NCBI GenBank assembly: GCA_039583875.1
Contig: CM077165.1
Span: 64,592,757 to 64,656,756 of the forward strand
DNA from: Platanthera guangdongensis
Taxonomy: Eukaryota > Streptophyta > Magnoliopsida > Asparagales > Orchidaceae
DNA: 64,000 bases
Direction of reading: 5' to 3'
The notes beneath the pieces were generated by a model that worked only from the letters and a program-made list of their open reading frames with translations, was not told where the DNA came from and ran no database searches. The translations under genes and the position numbers were made by a program. Of the stretch, positions 12,059 to 22,119 are shown piece by piece; the first letter of the stretch is position 1, and each line of letters starts with the position of its first letter.

Positions 12059-12935
12059 TGATGAGGGGAGTCCACCATTGGGGTTGAAAATCGGTTTGGG
12101 TGGTTTATTTTCGGGATATCTTTGGAGTTAGTTTTATTTTATGCAATTTTATTTTATTTGCAAAATAGTTTAGAATTTTCTTTTCATGCAATTGTAATCT
12201 TTTATTTCATAGTGATTGAATGTATTTTTAAATTATGAGTAGCTAAATTTCCATAAGCACTTGATCATGATTAACTTTGGAATGAAATAAACTTTGTTTA
12301 TTTTTCACAAAATTGTAAAGCTCTCTATTTTGCTCGCTAACGATTTATCTTTGATTTTTAACGTATCGAATTCATATTTCGTGGGTATGTTCTTCGATCC
12401 TAGATCCGTATCTTAAATGACCAAGAGGTTGCGTATACGAGCAGATCACTCAAAGATAAAAGGAGTTGATTGCACTCCTCGAGAGAGGACGACATAAATC
12501 CTCCGGATTGGAGACAAATCCAATAGAGTGGTTCACTGCCTAAAGCAAGCTTAGGGGTTACGACTGGCCGAGAGGTCTTAATCGATCAACCTAAGGTTAG
12601 TCAAAAGCATGAGCTCGAGAGAGACGCTTTTGTACTGTAGGAACCTCCACTGTTGAGTGAGCAATTTAAGAGTCTGGCGTACTTTATGTTTATGAAGGTT
12701 CATTTTAATCCAATGGGATTCTAGATCAAGTGTTATCTTTTCGTTTGTTTTCTAGCTTTAGTTTTAATTTACCTTCAATTTATATTCCGATAAAATAATA
12801 TCCATTTGCGTGAGTAGAAGTACTCAACAGGCCCCGAGTCTAATACGATATTTCCTATACTATATTTCGATAGGTACGCTTGCCTATTTGAGATTATAGT
12901 TTGGATACATTTTAAAACTATAAAATTCCTCATCA
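12059..12935 (+). mobile_element. Y LTR copy 3, right border of the array
   Basis: TGATGAGG...CCTCATCA ends. The sequence directly after it (12936 on) is gypsy protease on the minus strand, not a primer-binding site. This is therefore the outer 3' LTR, and 12935/12936 is the insertion junction into the Tekay-like element. Confidence 0.85.
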
Positions 12936-13143
12936 GCAAGATAGTCCCCCAACAAAACAAGGCAATCCAGAATACCCAAATCTGACAACACAGATTCACC
13001 TGAAGGAAACTTGACGTGGAAGGTATCATGAACTTGATCTAGAATCAACCGATACCGCTCTACAAAAACTCTAGCCACAAATGAGTGGGTAGCGTCGGAA
13101 TCGAACAGAACACGCGCCCAGCAGTTCTTCACCTTAAATTTCC
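12936..13143 (-). pseudogene. Gypsy aspartic protease, N-terminal part, truncated
   Basis: After the intron the frame gives a retropepsin start: the VLFDS-x-ATHSF motif (about 13095-13060) followed by a fold-typical stretch ending in LLGDYLAD. The catalytic triad, normally DSG in this family, reads DSD, so even an intact protein would probably be inactive. The frame runs into the Y LTR at 12935, and the rest of pol lies out of view. The enzyme would mature the Gag-Pol polyprotein inside virus-like particles. Confidence 0.75.
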
Positions 13144-13238
13144 CTATAGGAGTATATATAAGCAACTAAGGAACTACCAAAACAAAAAACTATAACCATT
13201 CCAGAAAATAAAACTTTCAGGCTAGGAAAACAACTAAC
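13144..13238 (-). other. Putative intron between gag and protease (95 bp)
   Basis: On the minus strand the donor CAG|GTTAGT (13239/13238) and acceptor TATAG|GG (13144/13143) bracket a T-rich 95-bp segment. The segment carries a TAG as its second in-frame codon, and further stops. Joining 13239 to 13143 keeps gag and protease in the same frame, straight into the residues that normally precede the protease active site. Unspliced RNA would end at Gag; spliced RNA would encode Gag-Pro-Pol. Confidence 0.6.
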
Positions 13239-14463
13239 CTGAGATAACCTGAGTCGAAGCTTGAGCCTCCTCAGAAGAGATCACGTTCAGCTTTCCTTTG
13301 CCCTTGTCCACACGCTGAGGCGGAGGTAAAGCCTGAAGTGGAACTGCATGAAGAATAGGTTGGACCTGAGGACACCTTGTCTTGATATGGCCCTTCTGGC
13401 CACACTGATAGCAGACCTTATCCTTGGACCAGCAATGGGCATCATCATGCCCGGGTCGCTTGCAAACAGAACAGGAAACATCCTTCCTAGGAGCACCTTG
13501 AATAGCATAAACTTGCTCCTTCTTCTGAGCTCCCGCCATCTTGAAACACCTCTCAACCGGGTGGCCTGACCAACCAAAGAAGCTACACACCACCTTGCTC
13601 TTCTTTCCCGAAGCAGCCTCGAGTACCTGGGGGTTCTTCTCTTCAGTAGAATTCCTCTGGTCCTTCCTCATTTGCTGGCCTCTGTTCTTTGCGGTCTCAA
13701 TTGCCTCTACTTTCAGAGCAGCCTCCACTACCCCTGAATAAGTCACTGATCCATAAGCACTGGCTAACTGCTGAACCCCATTCCTCAAACCACCAAGGAA
13801 ACACTTGACTCGGTCTGCTTCAACACTCACCAACCCAGGGGCAAACCGGCTCAACTTTCTGAACTCTATCTCGTACTCACTGACTGTGAGTTGTCTCTGC
13901 TTCAGGTGAAGGAAGTCATTCATTAGTCGCTCACGCTCGACCGAAGGCAAGAACTTCCTCAACAGCATCTCTTTGAACAATCCCCAAGATCAACCAGCCA
14001 CCAAGCTTTCCTTTTCTCTAAGCCACCAGCTCTTAGCCAAACTCGTTAGCTGATAGGCGGCTATCATCGCTCTCTGATCATCTGTAATACCTGAGTACGA
14101 GAACATCTCCTCCATGGAGATCAGCCAATCATCTATGACCATGAAATCTTCCTTCCCATCATATGTAGGAGGGCAAAGTCTTTGAAACTGAGCAATGTAG
14201 GCCATCTCCACTGGCACCACCACTGGAGGTCTCAGGGGAGCAGGAGGGGGAGGAGCAGCTGAACCGCCTACAGGGTCTTGCACCCCCTGAGTCTGTCCTT
14301 CCACAACTGCCACCAGATATTGGATCTGGGCCTGCATCTGCACCATCTGCCTGGTCAAGGAATCGTTGCTCTATCGAAGGCTCTCGATCACCGCATCACT
14401 CTGCGCTCCAGAGGACTCACCCTTAGACAGGGGAGTCGACCTGGTCGAAGGACATCTCACCAT
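13234..14463 (-). pseudogene. Gypsy gag polyprotein with zinc knuckles, two in-frame stops
   Basis: The frame starts at ATG 14463-14461 and stays in one phase to the stop at 13236-13234, about 410 codons. Seen in order: a Gln-rich N-terminus, a Pro/Ala-rich linker, a retrotransposon gag (capsid) domain from about 14180 to 13700 with the FKEML-x-KF-LP segment, and three zinc-binding motifs. These are C-x3-(W)SGH-x4-C near 13590, CSVCKRPGHDDAHC near 13460 and CYQCGQKGHIKTRC near 13405. Premature stops: TAG at 14373-14371 and TGA at 13992-13990, both single-base changes. Gag would form the particle and bind RNA. Confidence 0.85.
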
Positions 14464-15140
14464 CCTAAACCATAAAAACTGAGGTCAAAACCTAGTACAA
14501 CAGTTGGAACAAACTACCAGTACAGACAATACATACATAAATATGAACTTTTAACTGCTATACTTGCTCTGGGATTTTATTTTGTTTAACAAAAGTGATG
14601 TTATGGCTAACCTAGGATGGTTAACCACCATCAACTAACTCTTGTGCCTAGATCGGGAATGCATGAATTTATATTCTTTTTCTGATTTAAAACCATGTGT
14701 GTACATATGTCATCCTGCAAATCTTTAGCTTGGCACATTGTGCTTATGCAATGTTATGTTATGCATGATTGTGCTATGCATTCTAAAAAGGCCCTAATGC
14801 ATGTCATGAGAGGCGTACGCATGAAAATGTTATGCATCCCATACTACATAATATTCTCATGCAATGAAAAAGAAACGTGCTAGTCGCATTCATGTGGTGA
14901 GGTTATGCATCCCATACTATATAACCCTCACATGTTGCCCCTATGATGGATCCATATACAAACACATATTATGCATCCCATACTACATAATATGCCCTGT
15001 ATACTTCATGTTATGCTATTAGTGTAGTGTTCATGCTTCAGCCAAGACGTCCTGATGACATATCGGTGTGTGTATGGTATGATGCTAAACACCTAATACC
15101 TATAAGGAAAGGTTGACCGACAAATTGTCAAGCAACCTCC
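14464..15140 (-). other. Untranslated leader of the Tekay-like element
   Basis: Lies between the primer-binding site and gag. It is rich in ATGC/GCAT words. It contains three stem-loops with a common loop (14819-15003) and no credible coding frame. In retroelements this region carries RNA packaging and dimerisation signals. Confidence 0.7.
14819..15003 (-). repeat. Three stem-loops with one conserved 14-nt loop and different stems
   Basis: Given on the plus strand. Loop GCATCCCATACTAC occurs at 14834-14847, as ...CTAT at 14907-14920, and at 14973-14986. The arms are 14819-14833/14848-14862 (13 of 15 pairs), 14891-14906/14921-14934 (about 12 pairs with bulges) and 14955-14972/14987-15003 (6 plus 7 pairs around an internal loop). 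The outer stem sequences differ among the three while the pairing is kept. Confidence 0.8.
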
Positions 15141-15151
15141 CTCTGATACCA
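15141..15151 (-). promoter_or_regulatory. Primer-binding site, iMet type (Tekay-like element)
   Basis: The minus strand reads TGGTATCAGAG, the start of the common TGGTATCAGAGC complement of tRNA-iMet; the next base is G instead of C. It lies 2 bp from the LTR end. Confidence 0.85.
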
Positions 15152-15153
15152 AC

Positions 15154-18100
15154 TATCACAACCCGCATTTTCTCCGAATTTAGGAAGTATCAGAGTTTGA
15201 GAAAACACACGTCGTGATGCCACGTCGATCAGGGGATAACTGTCGACGCTCCGGCGAACACAATCTAACTAGACTATGCAATTTCATAAGTTTAATGATT
15301 AGAAAAATTATTTATATTTTAGAGGTCGTATCCCTCGGCTTGGTGGATCACCTAGTCCGCAGTTTAAAAACTATACTTATACGCTGCGGAAAATACTTTA
15401 TTTATATTTCACACCCTATGAGAGTGCATAAGTGTCCCCCGAGGTCCACTTATACTATGTAAGACTCTAGATTTATATTATATTATAAGTAGGAAAATGA
15501 TCTTTTTACGTTGCTTGGAAAGTAGTGTATGAGCTTTATGAAACATGCTGATCATGAGTTATAATAGTAATAGTGTTTTTTAGGTTTAAAAGTAACTAGC
15601 AACCTAGCATAAATCTTCCCAAGAGCAAGTAGACTATCTCCAGAAAGGTAGCAGTAAAAGAAGCATATCTAGTATCATAAGGTAAAACTACCAGTGGGCG
15701 CCAACAAAATGACACAAACCCACTGGCAAGCATGTATGTCTGTAAGAAAAGTAGAAAAACTACCTCACAACAGCAAGAGAAAGATTCCGTACAACTCAAG
15801 GGATCACTAGCAACACCACAGCAAATCTATCCGCCTACCCGGCTACTAATCCGAACCTGAGGCATTTAGAAAAGAAAAGAACACCTCAGCAAGTAAAACA
15901 AGGATCTTGAATTAGAGCATCAAATCAAAATGGGACAAAAGAGGGTAAGCAAACATGACAATAAAAGCAAACACTGTCCAAAGTAAGCAAAAGTACACCA
16001 AGTACCAGGTATCAACAACAAGCCCTGCCCAAATCCCTGCGGAGGCTACAAGGCAAAAGATAAGAAAACTTGCCACAATATGCTGCATTATACAAGGAAG
16101 AAACACCTAACAATCATAATTTTTGAGTTAATGGCAGTAGTAAACAACATGGACCTGAGTTGGTGACCGAAAACAGTCCCCCAAACAAAATAGTTCCAAC
16201 TAAAAATGAAATTTCAATGTGTCAGCACAAAACCACCACAAACCTAGCCTGTACCTGGGATAAAAAGGGTAGCGGCCAGAGCAATACCCAGCCCGTACCT
16301 GAGACTAAAAAGTGGCGGCGACGGATCGCACACAAAACATTCCGCTCCTTTAGAGCGTCTAAATACCACTACCTGCCATAACCAACGATTCGGCCCTCAA
16401 AACAAAGGAGGAACGAAAGGCCGACAAGACATCCCCTCTAGGAGGTAATCACTCGGGAAGAAAAGAAACTGAAAAGGAATTAAATCCCAGCTTACAGGAA
16501 TAAACGATCACAGTTACATGAATCATCGAACGCAGCTCGACGATTTTCATCGAGCGCGGGAAATATCGTCGAACACAGGAAAATCGTCGAACACAGCTCG
16601 ACGATCTTCGCCAAACACAGGCCACGGGAATTCGTCGAACTCCGTTCGATGATTTTCCTTTAGACGAACACAGGACACGGGAAAAATCGTCGAACGCCGT
16701 TCGACGATTTTCCTTTCGTCGAACAAGGGTCACGGGAAAAATAGTTGAATGTCGTTCCACGATTTTCCTTTAGTCGAACAAAGGTCACGGGAAAAATCGT
16801 CGAACGTTGTTCGACGATTTTCCTTTAGTCGAACAAAGGTCACGGGAAAAATCATCGAACGCCGTTCGACGATTTTCCTTTAGTTGATCACTATCCACGG
16901 GAGAATCGTCGAACTCCGTTCCACGATTTTCGCCGGACCCAGAACTAAGGCAATTCGTCGAGCTCAGCTCGACGATAATCGTCGAACATAGATCGACGAT
17001 TTTCATCGAACTGGCAGCATTGAGTGCACAGTAATCCTGTACCTCCAACTTCGTTTCCGACCAATCTTCTTAGCCTAATTCAATCATATTACTCGTAATA
17101 TAAGTATGGAAACCCATTGTTACTAGTTCTAGGGCTGAAAGGGTAATTGCTACCCAAACCGAGATTAACAGGGAACAATTTGAATGATTAACAGGGAACA
17201 ATTTGATAAAAACAAAAAAAGACTACAACAACTCGGCCGGAAATTTGAGTTTTAGAACTTGAGATAATGCAAAAAAAACAAAGAAACAAAAAGGAGCATT
17301 TATGGTTTAAGATCCACATGACTTTGACGAAAAAATAGAGCATCATAAGCAATCTCGGGAAATCATGAATGATTACGGCCAATATGACAATGAAAAGGAG
17401 AAGAAAAAAACTTGGCAAAGATAGGAGCACCACTTGCCTCAAATCCAGAATTTATCTTGCACAGCCCTTCCTCTCTCTCTCGGCTCCAGCCGCAACAACA
17501 CCTAAACATGAATTCTAGAGTTTTAATGGCTGAAAAGGGTCAAACTGAAAATTCCGAGACCCCTAGAAACACAACAAAAATTGAATCTCTTACCGTAGGA
17601 ATGAAGGTCTAAGCGAGGGCAATCCAAATCCGCTTTCGGAATCGAATTTCGTCCACTAACGCTCCTAGAATCGGCGTCTGAAGGGTAGCAGGGTTGGCGG
17701 TTTTTCTTCCTCTCGAATAGGCGACGATTATACTCTCACGGAAGGAGACAATGAATAGTCTTGTATTTTGTCTTGAGACTATAAATACACATGCAGGAAC
17801 ACGCCTTATCAGCCCTAACAGACACCTAAAGCCACTGGATTCCTTCAAACTTTATTAATTAATTATTTGCATCATTATTATTAATACATCAAAACGACGC
17901 GAAAACCGAACCACATTGGATTCCGACGAAATTCACACTATAGCTAATTACGTATGCTACGAACGCAACGGCGATGTCGAAATCAACTTTCGACGAACAA
18001 AACTCGGGTTATCACTACCCGAAGACAAAAAACAAGCATGCCCCGAGAGGCCTCAACGGTCACCAACACAGACCCGGCTTGCTAGGGGATCTTGCCAAAA

Positions 18101-18230
18101 AGGCTGCCAACAACCACACAAGAAATCTAAATAGCTAGAACCACGCTCTAACAAATGGTACATGCCGGAAATGCGTCAACGTAACGCCCAATGAGAGTTA
18201 AATAATTGCAGAAATATCGGGGGCGTTACA
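15154..18230 (-). mobile_element. 5' LTR of the Tekay-like element (about 3.08 kb)
   Basis: On the minus strand it starts TGTAACGCCC at 18230 and ends ...GGTTGTGATA at 15154, next to the primer-binding site. The last bases look like a mutated TGACA end. Its length fits Del/Tekay LTRs. It holds an array of palindromes at about 16515-17010. Several short frames (for example 17188-17442 and 15596-15799 on the minus strand) have no recognisable domain, and I treat them as chance. Confidence 0.75.
16515..17010. repeat. Array of CGTCGAAC/GTTCGACG palindromes in the Tekay LTR
   Basis: About nine units of roughly 50-60 bp. Each has a palindrome such as TCGTCGAACGCCGTTCGACGA, usually followed by TTTTCCTTTAGTCGAACA and TCACGGGAAAAA. 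Units vary by single bases in the arms. The whole forms a chain of hairpins inside the LTR. Confidence 0.85.
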
Positions 18231-18577
18231 ATAAGACCTGCTTGTTCTTCCATTTGTGTTTGGTGTTAAGCTTGCTCTTTGAGATTTCGCATGATCAAAG
18301 TGTTAACTTGATAGTTCTGAGAATATTAATTTGGCTTTAGGCTATCTTGCTGACCACCTTGATAAAATTCAACTTTTGCAACATGCCCAGGCTGCAGCTT
18401 GGCCTTGCAGTCGCGTTTGAAGTGACTTGGCTGATTACACCTGTAACACTTCAATAGTTTCTTCTAGTTCTTCTTAGGAGCAGTGCTACTCTCTTGTTGA
18501 TAGGAAGTTGAAAGACTATCCTCAACAGTAGTCTTCTTCTTCTCCCATCTCATCTTCTTCTTATCAGGGCAGAGAGT
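18231..18577 (-). pseudogene. Copia-0 gag, zinc-knuckle part
   Basis: The minus-strand translation gives CYRCNQPSHFKRDC (about 18450-18409), a CCHC nucleocapsid knuckle, preceded by a Lys-rich segment with a stop between them (near 18465). It continues the gag found at 28244-28976. The split is the Sirevirus insertion at 18577/18578. The left side is cut by the Tekay-like element at 18230. Confidence 0.75.
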
Positions 18578-19814
18578 TGTTGGAGCATGCATTCCACGCT
18601 TCCTAGTTTGCTAATAACAAATCTTGTTTGTATTTGATATTTGGATGTTATTGGTGTGCAGGTAACACAAGTTAATATCTCATATCTTTTTGATGATGAA
18701 TCGGATCAGAATTGAGCTCGGGAGATATCGCTAGGCGATAGTAGGTATCGCCAACTGGCGATAGCGCCACTCGACACTCAACACTCGACACTCGACGCAA
18801 TTCCGCTCGACGCTCGACAAAATCATGGCTTGGAGATATCGCCAGGCGATAGTGGGTATCGCCGCAGGCAATAGCGCCACTCGACGCATTTCCGCTCGAT
18901 GCTCGACGAAACCGTGGCCACCGTTATTTCGCAATCGCCAGATGGCGATATCCGGTATTGCGCGGCGATAGTGCACGATTCAGCGCTCAACATTTGTACG
19001 ATGCAAAAATGAGGATTTCGTAGGACACGTGGCAGCGGTTACCGCTATCACCAGATGGTGATACCCAGTATCGCACGGCGATAGCGCCAGAATATAAAAG
19101 CCTCTCATTTTCTGAGAAAGTTACGAATTTCATTACATGGAGTGCACTTACCTTCATAGACGTTCCAGAGAGCTCCTGAACTCAGAGATACTCTATACTC
19201 CTTAGAAGGCCAAATAGCGCGGAAGATTGATGGCACGTGCGAAGCATTCAAAGCATCTCTTGCAAGGATTCATTGGCATCTTCAACGCTTTGTTTGAAGG
19301 GAGTGTCTAGTCTAAAGTGCTCAATTTATTTTTATTATTTTTCATTTATTTTCTCATTGTAATCGGAAGGAAAATCGCCGCCTTGTGCGTGGCGTCTAGT
19401 TCCTTGTGTGGCTTAAGTGAAAATCACCGCCTTGTGAGTGGCATCCAAGTCCTTGTGTGGCTTAGGGAGAAATTGTTTCTTTGTGTGCCGCGTCTAGATC
19501 GTGGTTAGATCTAGCGGAGGCTAGTAGCAAGATCTAGGGAGAGATACGCTTTAGCTTGCCGGTTTTTGGTAGAAGAACCGGCGAATACACTAGAAAATTA
19601 TTTATTTCATGAGCCTTTGTCTCTAGCTCTATAGAGACAAATTGTATTCATTTTAACTCTTTTGAAATATATCATTGTTGTTTCTAGCTTGTGTCCATTT
19701 GCTCTCTTCTATTATTTTGTTGTTATTCATTTTGTAAAGGTTGCTCAAATTGTTTAAGAAAATTTTGAAGAACCCTTATTCACCACCCCTCTAAGGGCGC
19801 CGTAAGATCCAACA
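18578..19814 (+). mobile_element. Sirevirus 5' LTR
   Basis: Starts TGTTGGAGCATG and ends ATCCAACA, next to the primer-binding site. It contains the TATCGCC/GGCGATA palindrome group (about 18721-19085). A TATA-like ATATAAAAG lies near 19092. Downstream are short repeats of the form AATCGCCGCCTTGTG-x-GTGGCGTC (19370-19450). Confidence 0.9.
18721..19085. repeat. TATCGCC-GGCGATA palindromes in the Sirevirus 5' LTR
   Basis: Four composite units near 18724-18770, 18834-18880, 18930-18975 and 19040-19085. Each has two adjacent palindromes, for example TATCGCCAGGCGATAGT followed by GGTATCGCCxxxGGCGATAG. The same motif recurs in the 3' LTR and at four internal sites. Confidence 0.8.
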
Positions 19815-19816
19815 CT

Positions 19817-19828
19817 TGGTATCATAGC
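19817..19828 (+). promoter_or_regulatory. Primer-binding site, iMet type (Sirevirus)
   Basis: TGGTATCATAGC lies 2 bp after the LTR and differs at one base from the TGGTATCAGAGC complement of tRNA-iMet. Confidence 0.9.
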
Positions 19829-19864
19829 AAGGTTACTCCAAAAACAGTTTCACCACCGGGAGTT

Positions 19865-21823
19865 ATGGCGAAAAACACGCATGCGTTTTCTGAGGGGCAA
19901 GGTATTAGTAGACCTCCCTTATTCACGGACACTGACTACAACTATTGGAAAGCTCGAATGCGATGCTTTCTAATAGCACTAGATATTAATGTTTGGGGTA
20001 TGGTAGAAACATGCTACACTGCCCCTATTACTATTATAGGAAGTGTTTCTATGGAGAAACCCAAGTACAAATGGGACGAAGCTGACAAGCTTCGTTGTAA
20101 AAATAACGCTAAGGCAATGAACGCTTTATTTTGTGCGTTAGATAGGACTGAATTTAATCATGTTTGTCCATGTGATACTGCATATGATATTTGGAATCTT
20201 CTTGAAGTTACTCATGAAGGTACATCGCAGGTAAAGGACTCAAAGCTTTTCCAGCTAGAATCAGAGTTTGAGAAGTTCAAAATGGAGGTTGATGAAGATA
20301 TAGACTTCATGTACACGAGATTTAGCAAGATAGTCAACGACTCGGGGATTTTAGGGAAGAATTTCTCAAATGGAGATTTGGTGAGAAAAATACTTAGATC
20401 GCTTCCCCCGAAGTTTAATCCTAAGGTGACTGTCATCTCGGAGTCACACGATCTAAAGTCTCTCCAAATTGAGAATCTCATAGGAAACTTGAAAACTCAT
20501 GAAGTAGAGTTGAGGATTCAACAACAAGAATATATCTTGGAGCCAAGAAAGAAAGCTTTAGCGTTGAAGTCCAAGAAGGAGAAGGAAAGCGAGTCTGATG
20601 AAAGTGACGATGAAGATGAAGAGAGTTTGTTTGTGAAGAAATTACGGAGATTTATGAGAAATCCTGAAAGAAGAAATTATTTCAAGAGATTTTTCAAGAA
20701 GAAAGAATATGGGAATAGGAAAGGAAAATCCCAAGCTGAAGAAGAGGATGATGAAGCTATACCACAACCTGCATGCTATCATTGCAGGAAGATTGGTCAC
20801 ATAAAGAGCAAGTTCCCAAAGTATCTAAAAGAGCTGAAGGAGAAGCGACACATAAAGAAAGAAAGGAAGAAGGTTCTAAAGGCTGAAACATGGGATGAAG
20901 CCACTTCTGAGGAGTCGAGTAATTCAGGGTCAGAAACTAAAGAGGAGGCCAACATGTGCTTCATGGGAAAGAGCGCTTCATCTTATGATGAAGGAAGCAG
21001 TGTCCAGAGCGACATTAAGGTAACTCCTGAAACTTATGTTGATTTATTTTCAGAATTTTTATGTATTTGCTAGTATTTAGATAAAAACCTGCATGAAATT
21101 AAGTTGATCAAATCTGAAAATAAAGTTTTAGTTAAAGAAAATAAAAAACTAAAAAATGAAGTAAAAATTCTTGGAAAAGAGAAAGCGTCATATCAAGAGG
21201 ATTGTCCATCTTTGACAAAGATAGTGGAACTTGAGAAAGATCTCTCTAAGACTCAGACTCGGGTTGAAACTCTTACAAAAGAGAAAGCGGCCTTAGAGAG
21301 ATCTCTAAAATTCTCTCAATCTCAAGTGGAAGGCAGCAAGAAGTCCTTCACTAATCGTTGCGGCACCATAGTTGCCGAAAATAATGTACTAAGGGGACAA
21401 GTCCGAAATTTAGAAATGGTCGCTAACAAATTTGGAGTTGGCCAAAAATCTCTAAATATGATTTTGGGAAACCAGTACTATGGTTCTGGAAAATTCGGAC
21501 TTGGATACTCTCCTGAATGCTATCGCCCAGCGACAGCCGCTGTCGCCGGCGATAAGAAAAATTCCAGGAATGTTAATTTTCATGTTAAAAACAATAAATC
21601 ACATGTCCCTGTAGCTTCCAGCAAAGGGTCAAAATTTATTTTGAAAAACCCGTCAACTTTTTTCATCAAGTGTGCCAAATATTATAAGTTTGGTCACACA
21701 ACACATACTTGTAAGAAGACGGGATACTGCTTAGTCAAACAAATCTGGGTGCCTAAGGCATCGGCCTATTCTATGGGAGGAACCACTTGGGTAGCCGGAT
21801 CTTTACTCTCATCCTCTTTCTAG
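19865..21823 (+). CDS. Sirevirus Gag, one frame with an internal TAG
   Basis: ATG 19865 opens 402 codons to TAG at 21071-21073. The same phase then continues to a second TAG at 21821-21823. Seen: an N-terminal copia gag domain (YWKARMRCFL about residues 28-37, then a UBN2-type helical region to about residue 230); an acidic and Lys-rich stretch; a knuckle CYHCRKIGHIKSKF near residue 306 whose last Cys is Phe; a Leu/Lys/Glu coiled coil (21104-21350); and a second, degraded knuckle (CAKYYKFGHTTHTC, second Cys to Tyr) near 21680. The second TAG sits at the Gag-protease border, where SIRE1-type elements are known to have a single stop. The first looks like decay. Confidence 0.8.
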
Positions 21824-21999
21824 GTGTGTTGGCAGGATAAGGACAAAGAAGATGTGTGGTACGTGGACTCAGGGTGTTCCAAGCACATGACGAGCGATAA
21901 ATCAAAGTTCCTTAGCCTGGAGATGAAGAAAGGATGAGTAGTTACTTTTGGAGACAACGGAAAGGGGAAAATCATCGGCATTGGAGTAGTAGGTAAAAA
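21824..21999 (+). pseudogene. Sirevirus protease remnant
   Basis: In phase with gag after its TAG. It shows WYVDSGCSKHMT, the copia aspartic protease active site, near 21862-21895. A TGA follows at about 21937. The protease stretch breaks off near 22000, where sequence typical of the far side of integrase begins, so the protease C-terminus and the whole integrase are lost. Confidence 0.75.
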
Positions 22000-22074
22000 T
22001 GAAGAGCTCTCCCCTCTACAAAGGGTGGATGACGATGAAACCTTGGAGACAAAGATGAAGAAAAAGGAGTAGAA

Positions 22075-22105
<31 letters not shown>

Positions 22106-22119
22106 AAGAGAAAGGATAT

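Larger units (their letters stand above)
1..12935 (+). mobile_element. Tandem chimeric array of non-autonomous LTR element Y with X-derived segments
   Basis: Positions 1-3779 align almost base for base with 6000-9768, a tandem period of about 5.99 kb. Three Y LTRs alternate with two internal regions. Each Y LTR is preceded by a purine tract. The first two are followed by a tRNA-Asp primer-binding site, and the third ends abruptly against gypsy protease sequence at 12936. In the first unit the middle of Y is replaced by the 3' end plus LTR of family X (3780-7118). In the second unit a different middle is present (9769-11620). The left end lies outside the window, so the target-site duplication cannot be checked. 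Unequal recombination between LTRs is the simplest explanation. Confidence 0.8.
12936..18230 (-). mobile_element. Tekay/Del-like Ty3/gypsy element, 5' part (minus strand)
   Basis: Read on the minus strand: a 3.1-kb LTR (18230 to 15154), iMet-type primer-binding site (15151-15141), a leader of about 680 bp with three stem-loops, gag with three zinc knuckles, a short intron, then the start of the protease, which is cut by the Y array at 12936. RT, RNase H and integrase would lie beyond the left window edge. The LTR start (TGTAACGCC) abuts copia gag sequence at 18231, with ATAAG as the presumed 5-bp target site. Confidence 0.8.

Noticed and set aside
16515..17010. Regular palindromic repeats resembling a CRISPR array
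   Set aside because: Plant nuclear context inside an LTR; units vary, spacers are themselves repeated, and there are no cas genes.
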